Below, piece after piece: positions 16,677-25,450 of a stretch of DNA of 61,103 bases (its first letter is position 1; every line of letters starts with the position of its first letter). The stretch is taken from positions 1-61,103 of the forward strand of contig JAIEMT010000037.1 of assembly GCA_019751945.1 (NCBI GenBank), given 5' to 3'. The notes beneath the pieces are model-generated. The model saw only the letters and a program-made list of their open reading frames with translations, did no database searches and was not told the DNA's origin. Position numbers and translations under genes: made by a program. The stretch comes from a bacterium. GTDB lineage: Bacteria; Bdellovibrionota; UBA1018.

Positions 16677-19004
16677 ATGGTGAAGATGAGGGGGTCCCTT
16701 CTTACGGCTAAGAAAGACCAAAAACTTGAAATCGAAATCGCCAAGGCCAAGGCCGCGGAGCAGCAGGCTTCTGCTGACCGTCAGCGCAAAATTCCGCTTT
16801 TTTTCGTAGAGCCCCATGGCCCTTCGTTTCAAAAGATCATTGCGAAGTACAAGGGCGACAATAAGGTCCGGGTATTCGAGTATCTGGACTCAAAGGACCC
16901 CGTTCCGCAGATCCGCAAGGAGTCCCTGCGTAACGAGGGTGGTATCATTTTTTGTCACGCTTCAAAAATGAATGACGTCGTCAAAATCGTGACGATGCTG
17001 AAACTCTTGGCTGATCCGGTCAAGGTGGGGATGATTCGCTTCATTCTGACCTTGGAGTTGAAGGAACAACGTCAGAACCAGCTTATTTTGAAGGAGCGCC
17101 TTTCAAATTACGATTTCGCCGAAATCATCGAAGAACCGATCAACGATAAAGCGATGCTTCTGAAAATTCATCGCCACGTGAGCGCAGTGGTTTCGGCGGC
17201 AGTGAGACAAGCCAATTGGTCGCGCGTTCCGGCACTCACTTTAGAAAGTGATTGTTGGATTTTGCGTGGCGGTGGCGTGAAGCGAGTGAACGATCGCTGG
17301 GTTATTCGGTTGCAAGGTCCGGGACCTTATTCAGGTCACTGGGCGCGAGTGAAAGACCTCAAGAGTTCTCAGCCAGACGAAGAGTCGGATGAGGGAGACA
17401 AGAAAAAGCGTCGCAGCTCTGACGAAGAAGAATATTGGAGCTGGGTTCCTAACGATCCTGAAAACGATCCGTTCGTGAAGGAAGCAGGCGGTTGGTTTTT
17501 CAAAGGGTTGATGCCCCGAACGGAAGGGGAACGATGGATCTTCGTGGCGCGCCAACCCTTGCTGGGTTTTTTTTACGAAGGCGAACTCTACGGCGCGAAA
17601 GTTTCTACGGACACTGATTCCGAAGACGTCTACGTCGCCGAAGACTCGCCCATCGCTCTGAATCAGCTAGCCCAGCTGATTTCGACTTGGGACAAGAACT
17701 TAGTTTCCGGAAAAAATCAAAATGCCAATCAAGAAGGCGAAGATTACTACGACGAAAAGAAAAAGGCATTCGTCGGAAAAAATCAACCGAAGGAAGCCGG
17801 CGGCGGTCCTCGTTCTGTAGAAGACGAAATCAATGCGGCCATGCGCGATGCTTCAGCTTGGGCCGAAGACGACGAGACGAAGAAGAAATTTAAGAAGGCC
17901 GGCAGAAAACCCAAGCACAAACCAGAAGAAGGCGAAGAGGGCGATGTCGACTACGTCATGCAGGCGTTACAGGTCGACGGCGAAGAAGGCCCAGAGATTA
18001 CGCAAGAGGCGGGCGAAGGTCAGGAGCTGAACTTCGAAGAAAGTGCAGAAGCTCCAGCCTCCGGTGAGGACTATCAAGACGCTGCTGAAGAATCAGCGGG
18101 TGCCGAAGACTATACTGAGGAAGCCGAAGAAGAATCGCCGGAGCTTCAAGCAGAAGAAGGAAGCGAAGAGCAAACGGAAGAAGACGTCGGATTTACCCAG
18201 GGAAGTCCGCTTTCAGCAGGACATGGGGGGCGTGGCAAGCCTGCCGTTCATTTACCAAAGAAAAAGAAGAAACGTCCGCCGCCGACTGCGGAAGAGGCGG
18301 ATAAAGCGCTCGGATTTGCTTCCGATGAAGATATGGCCACAGCGGCCGAAGAGGCCGCAGAAGAAACAGAAGCCGCTGCATTCGAAGACGCCATGCAGGC
18401 CTTGGGTGGCGAAATCGCCCCTGCAGAAGGCGAAGAAGAAACGGAAGAAGGCTCGGAAGCGTCGGAGGCAAGCGAAGAAGCCGCTCCTGTGGATCCGGAC
18501 CAAGAAGATCCACCGAAGCTGGGTGTGAACATCGAGGGCCCCTCGGCTTTCGAAGGTGGAACTCCGGCCACTCCAGCGCTCAATCCTCTGGCCATGGCCT
18601 TCTTGATCGCAGAGCTGATGGCGAAACGCCGCTACACGACTTTCGATATGGGCAGTCAGTTCTGCTCTTACCTGGGCGCTGCTTGCGGAAAAATTCGCGC
18701 AGAGATCTGGTGCTTGCGCGAGACTGGATGGGTTGTCGTTGGAACAAGCGATGGAAAACCCGGCATTCTTCAAAATCATCTGAAAGAACTGAAACTGGGT
18801 GTGAATCTAGTGGATAAAGATGTGCTCATTTCTACAGCTCAGTCGGGGCGCGACGTCATCGGTGCAATCATTCTCAAGGGGAAAGACGTGAGCCAGATGA
18901 ACCACGAGTTTTTCTGGAAAGTTTCTCGCTGCGTCTATGGGTTAATTGTGGATGTGCGCACGAGTATGCCTGAAATGCAACCTCAGCCTGGAAAAGCTGC
19001 TTAA
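16677..19004 (+). CDS. Large acidic protein with pseudo-receiver-like N-terminus
   Basis: A 775-residue cytoplasmic protein. Residues ~40-180 have the alternating strand/helix look of a receiver domain ('PLFFVEPHGPSF', 'GGIIFCHASKMNDVV') without the usual acidic cluster. Two related ~40-residue modules follow ('DCWILRGGGVKRVNDRWVIRL' and 'GGWFFKGLMPRTEGERWIFV'). Residues ~370-620 are low-complexity Glu/Ala/Lys, likely disordered. A folded C-terminal domain (~640-770) closes it. The ATG at 16686 is an alternative start. It is convergent with an HD-GYP gene (4-bp overlap). Function unknown; a signalling scaffold is a guess. Confidence 0.6.
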   Translation: MVKMRGSLLTAKKDQKLEIEIAKAKAAEQQASADRQRKIPLFFVEPHGPSFQKIIAKYKGDNKVRVFEYLDSKDPVPQIRKESLRNEGGIIFCHASKMNDVVKIVTMLKLLADPVKVGMIRFILTLELKEQRQNQLILKERLSNYDFAEIIEEPINDKAMLLKIHRHVSAVVSAAVRQANWSRVPALTLESDCWILRGGGVKRVNDRWVIRLQGPGPYSGHWARVKDLKSSQPDEESDEGDKKKRRSSDEEEYWSWVPNDPENDPFVKEAGGWFFKGLMPRTEGERWIFVARQPLLGFFYEGELYGAKVSTDTDSEDVYVAEDSPIALNQLAQLISTWDKNLVSGKNQNANQEGEDYYDEKKKAFVGKNQPKEAGGGPRSVEDEINAAMRDASAWAEDDETKKKFKKAGRKPKHKPEEGEEGDVDYVMQALQVDGEEGPEITQEAGEGQELNFEESAEAPASGEDYQDAAEESAGAEDYTEEAEEESPELQAEEGSEEQTEEDVGFTQGSPLSAGHGGRGKPAVHLPKKKKKRPPPTAEEADKALGFASDEDMATAAEEAAEETEAAAFEDAMQALGGEIAPAEGEEETEEGSEASEASEEAAPVDPDQEDPPKLGVNIEGPSAFEGGTPATPALNPLAMAFLIAELMAKRRYTTFDMGSQFCSYLGAACGKIRAEIWCLRETGWVVVGTSDGKPGILQNHLKELKLGVNLVDKDVLISTAQSGRDVIGAIILKGKDVSQMNHEFFWKVSRCVYGLIVDVRTSMPEMQPQPGKAA

Positions 19005-20152
19005 GCTTCTTTCTTGTAAATGATCTGATCGACCTTCTTGCCGACCATTTCCATGGCGTTTTCAGTGACATCTTCGGCCGGGGCGTCTTTGATCCAGCGA
19101 ACGACTGCAGCAAATACTTCGGGGTTGAAGTGTTCGGGAAAAGTACGGGTTTTTTCGAGGGCGGTCAGGGTTTCGAAAGTGTCTTTGAGCGTGCGCTTCT
19201 TTCCGTCCCAGTGACCCGTGCTCATATCGTCTAAGAGATTGGCCATTCCCACTAGCTGGGCAATGTCATCGACTTTGAAGCCTTTGAGGCCCTTAGGAAA
19301 TCCGGAGCCATCAAATTTCTCGTGATGCTGAGCAATCAGCGTTCGTACGCGTTGCGGAATTTCCGGAGCGAGTTCCTCCAGGAGCGCGACCGTCGCAGGG
19401 ACGTGATTTGCGTACTGCATGAGATCTTTTCTAGTCATGTCTTTCAATGGAATAGAAGCGACCTTCGAAGAAATTTGGGAGAAGCCGATGTCGTGGAGTA
19501 ATCCCGCTAAAGCAATGTCCGAAAGCAATTCGACGTCGATTCTTCCAAACGCCATGGCAAAAATAACGGCGTAGGTTGCGACGTTCACCGCATGCCCTAG
19601 TTCTGCATCCACATTGCCGAGCTTCCAGATTTCACTTGCCGCGGAACTCATCTGCGCAGCCGTTTGAGCTAAGAGGTCTTCAATCGATTTGCGAGCTTGT
19701 TCGTTTGCTTTCTTTTGATCTTTGATGGAGTTTTGATTCGCGGTGCGAGCCAACATATCTTTTGCAATCATCGCCGCCGCTTCTTTTTTCTTTTCATCCG
19801 GAACATTTGGATCCGAGAGAATTTCTTTCAGTGCTGCGCCTTCTTTCGTCTGCGCTTCAGGCTTCGGTGGTTCCGGTTCAGGCGTCGCAGTTAATGCGTC
19901 CACCTCGGCAGTGTAGTTGATGTGTTTTTCATATTTGGCGAGGTCGTCATTGTGAATCCAAACTTTTTCAATGCCCTTGAGTTGCGCGTTCGTTAGAAAT
20001 TCTTCGCCCAGAGCTTCGCCTTTTGGGCGCCACATGATGATGTGTTGGTTGCGCGGGAAATAGAGTTGGAGATCGAAGTCCAAGGCAACCCCTGGCTTGA
20101 TCTGCGAGAGCGCGATTTCAAAATAGTCCTTGGGATCTTTTGAGCGCAGCAT
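19001..20152 (-). CDS. HD-GYP domain protein, probable cyclic-di-GMP phosphodiesterase
   Basis: A 383-residue protein. The N-terminal ~80 residues resemble the domain that often precedes HD-GYP. A Lys/Glu/Ala-rich linker follows. The catalytic domain shows LLHDIGFSQ, then HHEKFDGSGFPKGLKG: all main metal-ligand His/Asp positions are kept and the GYP is GFP. This copy is closer to a working enzyme than the one at 1891, although the usual VADVYDALT stretch reads VGMANLLDD. It starts 13 bp downstream of the 20165 gene, with the start region inside a small hairpin (20159-20174). Confidence 0.8.
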   Translation of the reverse strand: MLRSKDPKDYFEIALSQIKPGVALDFDLQLYFPRNQHIIMWRPKGEALGEEFLTNAQLKGIEKVWIHNDDLAKYEKHINYTAEVDALTATPEPEPPKPEAQTKEGAALKEILSDPNVPDEKKKEAAAMIAKDMLARTANQNSIKDQKKANEQARKSIEDLLAQTAAQMSSAASEIWKLGNVDAELGHAVNVATYAVIFAMAFGRIDVELLSDIALAGLLHDIGFSQISSKVASIPLKDMTRKDLMQYANHVPATVALLEELAPEIPQRVRTLIAQHHEKFDGSGFPKGLKGFKVDDIAQLVGMANLLDDMSTGHWDGKKRTLKDTFETLTALEKTRTFPEHFNPEVFAAVVRWIKDAPAEDVTENAMEMVGKKVDQIIYKKEA

Positions 20153-20158
20153 CGCCTA

Positions 20159-20174
20159 CGGAGGTTACCCTCCG
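20159..20174 (-). promoter_or_regulatory. Hairpin over the stop codon and possible ribosome-binding site between two genes
   Basis: CGGAGG (20159-20164) pairs with CCTCCG (20169-20174), leaving a 4-base loop that contains the stop codon of the upstream gene. On the minus strand the stem holds GGAGG, the only strong Shine-Dalgarno-like sequence before the HD-GYP ATG. Coupled translation is the inference. Confidence 0.45.
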
Positions 20175-21628
20175 GTTCCATCCTTTCTTCCTCCGCCTTT
20201 TGCTGCGCGAAACGCTTCAAAAGTGGAAGAGAGTTTTCGGATCCAATTCTTTTCCTGATTCGTAAGTAGAATAATTTGTTGCTTCAAGTGTTCGAGTGAC
20301 TTCGGTGAAGCTCCCCCTTGCTCCGCTTGTTGAATCTGCTGACGTAAAGCCGCAATTTGGTCTTTCGCAATTTGATAGTGTTCTTTGAAGGCATCGAGAA
20401 GAGACTCGGTGTCCGGAGGCGGTAGAGGCGGCGCGGTTCCTACTCCTCCCGATTTCAATTCGCGAATGATGGAGTCGCGTTCGGAGATTTCGTGTTTGAG
20501 ATCTAAGATCTTTGCTTTCGCTTCCAGTAGCTGGCGATCTTTTGCTTTCTCCGCTTCCGATGGTGCCGAGATCGACATCTTGGGTTCTGCGACAGGCCTT
20601 GCTACTGGGCCATTCGGAAGCGCGCGAAGAAATGGGAATTCCACACCCGGCATGAGGTACGGGGCTTCGTTCATCATCACGTTCTGTGTGACCGGGTCAA
20701 ACCAGAGCGTGTGAATTTCGTTCGCGGTCTTTTCGCTGGGAGCAGAAGCCCACAGACCCACTGTGATTTCAAGGTCTGCTGTTTCTGCGACGGGGTGAAT
20801 CCGAACAAAATCCGCGTAGCGAAGCAGAAGTTGCGGACCACTGACCGGTTTCTCGGGGTTGGGCAAGAACGCGCCGAGAACTTCTTTCGGGCTGCCGAAG
20901 GGGCTGCGCGTGTACACTCGGAAAATCATGCACTGCTTGTCAGCGCCGATTTGAAAGTAAGCTCGCCCATTTTTGGATCCCAATGCTTTAGCCAGCTCGC
21001 TCTGACCTTTGCCTTCTTCGTTCACAAGGCTGTGTAAACCGCTCAGACAGATTCGGATGGCGTTCGCGCGTTTATTCCACCCAAATTGTTGAATCTCGGG
21101 AAGGCTGAGTACGGCCTCAAGACGAGACCCCAGAAGCGAATCGTTTTGCCACATTTCGACGTAGACCAAAGCATTCGGATCTAGGAACGACTCCACTCCA
21201 ATGCGTGTGGCATCTGAGCAGAGCGAGAAGATGAGCTTCGCTGACTCTGCTGGAGCTAGGTTTGCGAGATCCAGAAGTCCCAGACGATAACGATCGTTTG
21301 CATTTTGAATCGTGCGTGCGGGGAGAGTGTCCATCGTGTAGCCCGAGAAAATAGGACCCGCCGTTTTCAATTTTCCAAACAGGTTTTCGATTTTCGTCCA
21401 CGCAAGATAGGAATCCACCGGAGCAAGAGCGAGTTGGTACTCTTGTTCTTCCAGTTTTTTTAACAGAAGATCCTGACCTTCTTTCACCGATGGCGAGTGA
21501 AGAAGTTGAATCTCTGCTTTTTCTCTGAGGACCGAGAGGATGTGAGTGAGACTTTGTTTTCTCTCGCTGCTTCGAGAGATTTTTTCGTCAATCACCCAGA
21601 TGATCTTCGGTTTTGCTGCGTTGCCCAA
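20165..21628 (-). CDS. Cytoplasmic coiled-coil protein, unknown function
   Basis: A 487-residue protein with a pseudo-receiver-like first ~120 residues ('PKIIWVIDEKISRSSER', 'QLALAPVDSYLAW'), a central alpha/beta region, and two coiled-coil stretches (residues ~350-385 and ~410-470) separated by a Pro-rich spacer. No catalytic motif was seen. It is cotranscribed with the HD-GYP gene below it and divergent from the MetRS gene, and its layout resembles the acidic protein at 16677. Confidence 0.6.
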   Translation of the reverse strand: MGNAAKPKIIWVIDEKISRSSERKQSLTHILSVLREKAEIQLLHSPSVKEGQDLLLKKLEEQEYQLALAPVDSYLAWTKIENLFGKLKTAGPIFSGYTMDTLPARTIQNANDRYRLGLLDLANLAPAESAKLIFSLCSDATRIGVESFLDPNALVYVEMWQNDSLLGSRLEAVLSLPEIQQFGWNKRANAIRICLSGLHSLVNEEGKGQSELAKALGSKNGRAYFQIGADKQCMIFRVYTRSPFGSPKEVLGAFLPNPEKPVSGPQLLLRYADFVRIHPVAETADLEITVGLWASAPSEKTANEIHTLWFDPVTQNVMMNEAPYLMPGVEFPFLRALPNGPVARPVAEPKMSISAPSEAEKAKDRQLLEAKAKILDLKHEISERDSIIRELKSGGVGTAPPLPPPDTESLLDAFKEHYQIAKDQIAALRQQIQQAEQGGASPKSLEHLKQQIILLTNQEKNWIRKLSSTFEAFRAAKGGGRKDGTGG

Positions 21629-21702
21629 AGTCGACGGACTCCTTCGTTAACTTATCGGCTTGAAAAGAAAGGTAAGTTAAGGATATTCATCCGTTAGACC
21701 CA

Positions 21703-23274
21703 ATGAAAAAAGTAGACTACATCAGTACAGCAATTGTCTATCCGAACTCCAGAATCCATGTCGGATGGGCGTGGGAATGCTTAGGTGCGGACTGGCTGAA
21801 TCGTTCCCTCCGTGCTCTGGGACATGACACGTTTTTCAGTACCGGGATGGATGAGCATTCTATTAACGTTCAGCGTGCTGCAGAGGGTCGAAGTCTGACT
21901 CCCAAGGCCTACTGTGACGCGATGGCTCAGGACATTGAGCGCGTTTTAGGGAAGATCGGAATTGGTTACGACCGGTTCATCCGAACCTCTGACGCAGATC
22001 ATCATCGTGTCGTGCAAGAGTTGGTGAAGCGTGTTTTTGAAAAAGGCGACATCTACCAAGCCAAGTATGAAGGTCATTACTGCGAAAGCTGCGAGGCTTT
22101 TTATACTGAAAAAGATTTGGTGAACGGCAACTGTCCTCAACACCAAAAACCACCGAAGTGGATTTCAGAGGAGAATTATTTTTTCCGTCTCTCGAAGTAC
22201 CAAGACAAGTTGTTGAAGCACTTTGATGAGAATCCAAAATTTCTGCAGCCCGATTATCGCAAGGGTGAAGTCGTCAATTTTATCAAGGCGGGGTTGAAAG
22301 ATTTTTCAATTTCACGCTCGACCTTTACTTGGGGAATTCCACTTCCGTTTGATCCCAAGCACGTCGTCTATGTCTGGTTCGATGCGTTGATCAATTACCT
22401 CACTGCAGCGGGCGTGGAGTTTTTCTTAAAAGACCCAAAAAGCCCACAGGCCAAGGAGTTTGAGACCCGCTGGCCCGCTAAGGTTCACATCATCGGAAAA
22501 GATATTTCGCGTTTTCACTGCGTCTACTGGCCCGCCATGCTGATGGCGATGGACATGCCACTGCCAGAGCAAGTTTTTGCTCACGGATTTATGACCATCA
22601 AAGGCGATCGCATGTCGAAGAGTTCTGGCAACGTCGTCGATCCGGAAGAAGTTTCTGGTCAAGTGGGCGCCGATGCTTTTCGATACTATCTGCTCGCTGA
22701 AAATCAATTCGCCCAAGATGGAAATTTTGCATTAGAAGCGCTGATCCTAAAAAATAATTCCGATCTCGCCAACGACATGGGCAATCTCGTGAACCGCACC
22801 ATCAGCATGACGAGAAAGTATTTTCCGGATGAAAAACTTCAAAAGTCCAAAACCGAAACACACTCCAAAGCAGTGCGAGAGTCGTTTGAAAAATTAGTAG
22901 GCGAGCTGCAAACCGCAGTGACCGAAGTGAATTCCCAAGCCTACATCACCGCATGCACCGCCCGTTCGCGTTTGCTGAATCTCTACATCGACCAAACTAA
23001 ACCCTGGGCCCTCGCTAAGCGAGCCACGGCCGGCGAAGCCGCAGCCACAGAAGAACTTCGTGAAGTTCTGTTTTCGTTGCTTGAAGGCATCCGTTGGATT
23101 GCTACGGCGTTGCTTCCGGTTCTGCTAAATGGAATGCCCGAGGTATTCAGACAACTTTCGCTTTCTTTACCCGAAGAAAAGGGCAGCATCTCCGGACTCA
23201 GGTGGGCGGAACATGGCTTCCAACCAGGGGAACCTAAGCCGATTTTTCCACGCATCGAGCTCCCCACTCAGTAA
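21703..23274 (+). CDS. metG: Methionyl-tRNA synthetase (divergent HIGH motif)
   Basis: A 523-residue class I synthetase that charges tRNA with methionine. The Rossmann core, the zinc-type insert (YCESCEAFYTEKD ... NCPQH), the VWFDALINYLTA segment and the RMSKS loop (residues 303-307) all support MetRS. There is no C-terminal tRNA-binding extension, so it is the short form. Two signature positions are unusual: the HIGH motif reads HVGW (residues 19-22), and the common GTDEHG reads GMDEHS. Either this is a divergent main enzyme or a second, specialised copy. It is transcribed away from the coiled-coil gene and followed by a long inverted repeat. Confidence 0.9.
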   Translation: MKKVDYISTAIVYPNSRIHVGWAWECLGADWLNRSLRALGHDTFFSTGMDEHSINVQRAAEGRSLTPKAYCDAMAQDIERVLGKIGIGYDRFIRTSDADHHRVVQELVKRVFEKGDIYQAKYEGHYCESCEAFYTEKDLVNGNCPQHQKPPKWISEENYFFRLSKYQDKLLKHFDENPKFLQPDYRKGEVVNFIKAGLKDFSISRSTFTWGIPLPFDPKHVVYVWFDALINYLTAAGVEFFLKDPKSPQAKEFETRWPAKVHIIGKDISRFHCVYWPAMLMAMDMPLPEQVFAHGFMTIKGDRMSKSSGNVVDPEEVSGQVGADAFRYYLLAENQFAQDGNFALEALILKNNSDLANDMGNLVNRTISMTRKYFPDEKLQKSKTETHSKAVRESFEKLVGELQTAVTEVNSQAYITACTARSRLLNLYIDQTKPWALAKRATAGEAAATEELREVLFSLLEGIRWIATALLPVLLNGMPEVFRQLSLSLPEEKGSISGLRWAEHGFQPGEPKPIFPRIELPTQ

Positions 23275-23306
23275 GATTTCTTTTTCTTTCCATGCGGGTT
23301 TTACTC

Positions 23307-23446
23307 ACTAGATCTCTCTTCTATTTACTTTTTCTCCTCCAAACAGCTGAGACATAAAAGGCCGACCAGGAGGGGAGGCCTGGAGCAAGGATGCTCACCT
23401 GGCTCAGCTTTTGGAGGAGAAAAAGTAAATAGAAGAGAGATTTAGT
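23307..23446. repeat. Long inverted repeat (~44-bp arms) between metG and the sensor kinase
   Basis: The left arm, 23307-23351, is the near-perfect reverse complement of the right arm, 23403-23446 (core: CTCTTCTATTTACTTTTTCT). Further out, GTTTTACT (left) and AGTAAAAC (right, to 23459) extend the match after a short gap. The ~50-bp loop is GC-richer. The unit nearly fills the gap and ends 6 bp before the kinase ATG. It could be a MITE, or a strong hairpin that ends metG transcription. Confidence 0.8.
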
Positions 23447-23464
23447 GTATAGTAAAACTCAGAT

Positions 23465-25450
23465 ATGGCGTTGACTAAAAGCTCACTGCGTCATCGAATT
23501 CTGGCCTTCGTCGGAACGCTGATTCTTCTCTTTTTGGTCGGATCAATTCTGAGTCTCTATCGCGTTTCCGAAGTGAATCGCGGTCTCGACATGATTAACC
23601 GTGTTTGGGTTCCGCTCGGGCGGATGTTTGCTCAGATGCAATCTGATGCGGAAGTGTTTAGCCGCGAGTTGGATCGACGCCTCGGTAGTTCGCATTGGAA
23701 CGACCCGCGCTGGAAAGCGCGTCCTCATCCTCAATGGATCGAAGATATTTTGGATAGCGAAACTCAGAAGGTGGAGTCGCTGATCCGCCAAGACTTGCCC
23801 TGGGCAAATCCTGAAACGAAGGAGCATTGGATTGGTTGGGTGACCGAGCTTTCGAATCGCTTCAATCTGCTTCGCTCGACTGCAGGGAAACTCTATCAAC
23901 ATCTCGAACAGCGTGATTTTGAAAATGCGTCTCGGCTCTATCCGATTTGGACTTCCAATCTAGAAGAATGGAAGCGCCAACTGCAGTGGGGTGCCGCCGA
24001 ATACGACCGCACCTTGCATCGCACTTTTGCTAGTGCCGAAGATCGGGTGAGTGAATTGCAGATGGGGCTTCGGGCTATTTTATTGTTGGTCATCTCCCTT
24101 TCGTTGTTGGTGCTCTGGTTTGGGGAGCGCGCCCTTCGCCCGCTGGCTGAGCTGACCCAGCTGGCTCAGCAAATTACGAAGCGCGGACTGCGCAAGGAAG
24201 ACAAGTCTCAGCTTCCAGAGATTCCGCTCTCTAGAAACGACGAAGTCACACAGCTCTCCCGTGAGTTTCACCGAATGGCGACGACGCTCTTGGAGCGCGA
24301 GCTGATTGTCGATGAACAAAATGGCCGCTTACAGGAACAAAACCGATTGCTCCGCGAGATGGGCGAGCTGAAAGAGAACATTTTAAACAGTATTGACTCT
24401 GTGATCGTCGTCACGGATTTGAAGGGTAACATCACTCAATACAATCCTGTCGCGCTCGAATGGTTGGGGAACGATGAAACCTTGCTGAAGGGAACGAATC
24501 TTCTCGAACATCCGAAGATTCAGAGTTTGGATCTTCGCTCGCGCTTGCTGAGTGGGCTTTCCCAAGGACCGATTGCGATTCATCCGACCACCATTGAAGA
24601 CCGAATTTTTGGGGGCCAGATTCTGGCACTCAAACATGAAAACGGTTGGGTTTATGGATGGATTCTGTTGCTCGATGATTTGTCGGACGAACTCCGCTTG
24701 CAAGACCGTCTTCGCCATGCGGAGAATCTCGCAGCGGTAGGGCGCATGTCGGCGCAGGTGGCTCATGAAGTTCGAAATCCGCTTCACTCCATCGGTTTGG
24801 AGGCGGAGATGGCTGCTGATATGGCAGGGAAGTTCAATCACCTCCCTCTCAAGAATGCGCTTCAATCCATTCTGGTGTCTGTGGATCGCTTAGAGAAGAT
24901 TACACAGAATTATTTGAAGCTGTCCCGGCTGTCGATGGGAGAGAAAACTCGCGTGGATTTGAGCGAGATTTTGGAGTCCGTTCTGGCCACTTACGCCTCC
25001 GTGTGCGAAAGACAGAAGGTGGCAGTCAATTGGGAACGCAATACTGAAATTCCGCTTCTAGTCTGGGGAGACGGCGATCTATTGGAGCAGGCTTTGGGAA
25101 ATCTCATGAACAACTCCCTGCAAGCTTTGACCGATTCAGCGGCGCCGAAAATATCTTTCTACTTGAGTGCCCTTGAGTCAGGTCGTGCTGTTTTGCGAAT
25201 TCAGGATAACGGCCCCGGCGTTGCAAAAGATGTTCGTAAGAAACTCTTCGATCCGTTTGTGACCACGCGCGCTCAAGGCACGGGCTTAGGATTGACCTTC
25301 GTGAAGCGTGTGATTGAAGAGCACGGCGGGGAGGTCGAGTACTTAGACCGCAGCGAAGGGGCTTGCTTTGAAATGCGGTTGCCGATGGTGGGAATTGAAC
25401 AGCGAATTCCACCCCGACTTCCGAGTTTGGAGGTCAGCACGCATGTCTAA
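23465..25450 (+). CDS. Membrane sensor histidine kinase (NtrB type)
   Basis: A 661-residue kinase: transmembrane helix 1 (residues ~12-31), a periplasmic sensor of ~170 residues rich in Trp, helix 2 (~200-218), HAMP, coiled coil, PAS domain (~305-405), HisKA with His434 in AHEVRNPLHS, and a HATPase (NNSLQAL, DNGPGVA, GTGLGLTF). Its 3' end overlaps the NtrC-type regulator by 8 bp, so they form a two-component pair. No strong ribosome-binding site is visible because the start abuts the inverted repeat. Confidence 0.92.
   Translation: MALTKSSLRHRILAFVGTLILLFLVGSILSLYRVSEVNRGLDMINRVWVPLGRMFAQMQSDAEVFSRELDRRLGSSHWNDPRWKARPHPQWIEDILDSETQKVESLIRQDLPWANPETKEHWIGWVTELSNRFNLLRSTAGKLYQHLEQRDFENASRLYPIWTSNLEEWKRQLQWGAAEYDRTLHRTFASAEDRVSELQMGLRAILLLVISLSLLVLWFGERALRPLAELTQLAQQITKRGLRKEDKSQLPEIPLSRNDEVTQLSREFHRMATTLLERELIVDEQNGRLQEQNRLLREMGELKENILNSIDSVIVVTDLKGNITQYNPVALEWLGNDETLLKGTNLLEHPKIQSLDLRSRLLSGLSQGPIAIHPTTIEDRIFGGQILALKHENGWVYGWILLLDDLSDELRLQDRLRHAENLAAVGRMSAQVAHEVRNPLHSIGLEAEMAADMAGKFNHLPLKNALQSILVSVDRLEKITQNYLKLSRLSMGEKTRVDLSEILESVLATYASVCERQKVAVNWERNTEIPLLVWGDGDLLEQALGNLMNNSLQALTDSAAPKISFYLSALESGRAVLRIQDNGPGVAKDVRKKLFDPFVTTRAQGTGLGLTFVKRVIEEHGGEVEYLDRSEGACFEMRLPMVGIEQRIPPRLPSLEVSTHV

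Noticed and set aside
18193..18779. Long antisense frames inside the acidic 16677 gene
   Set aside because: They are shadows of GAA/GCC-rich low-complexity codons and lack start signals and domains.
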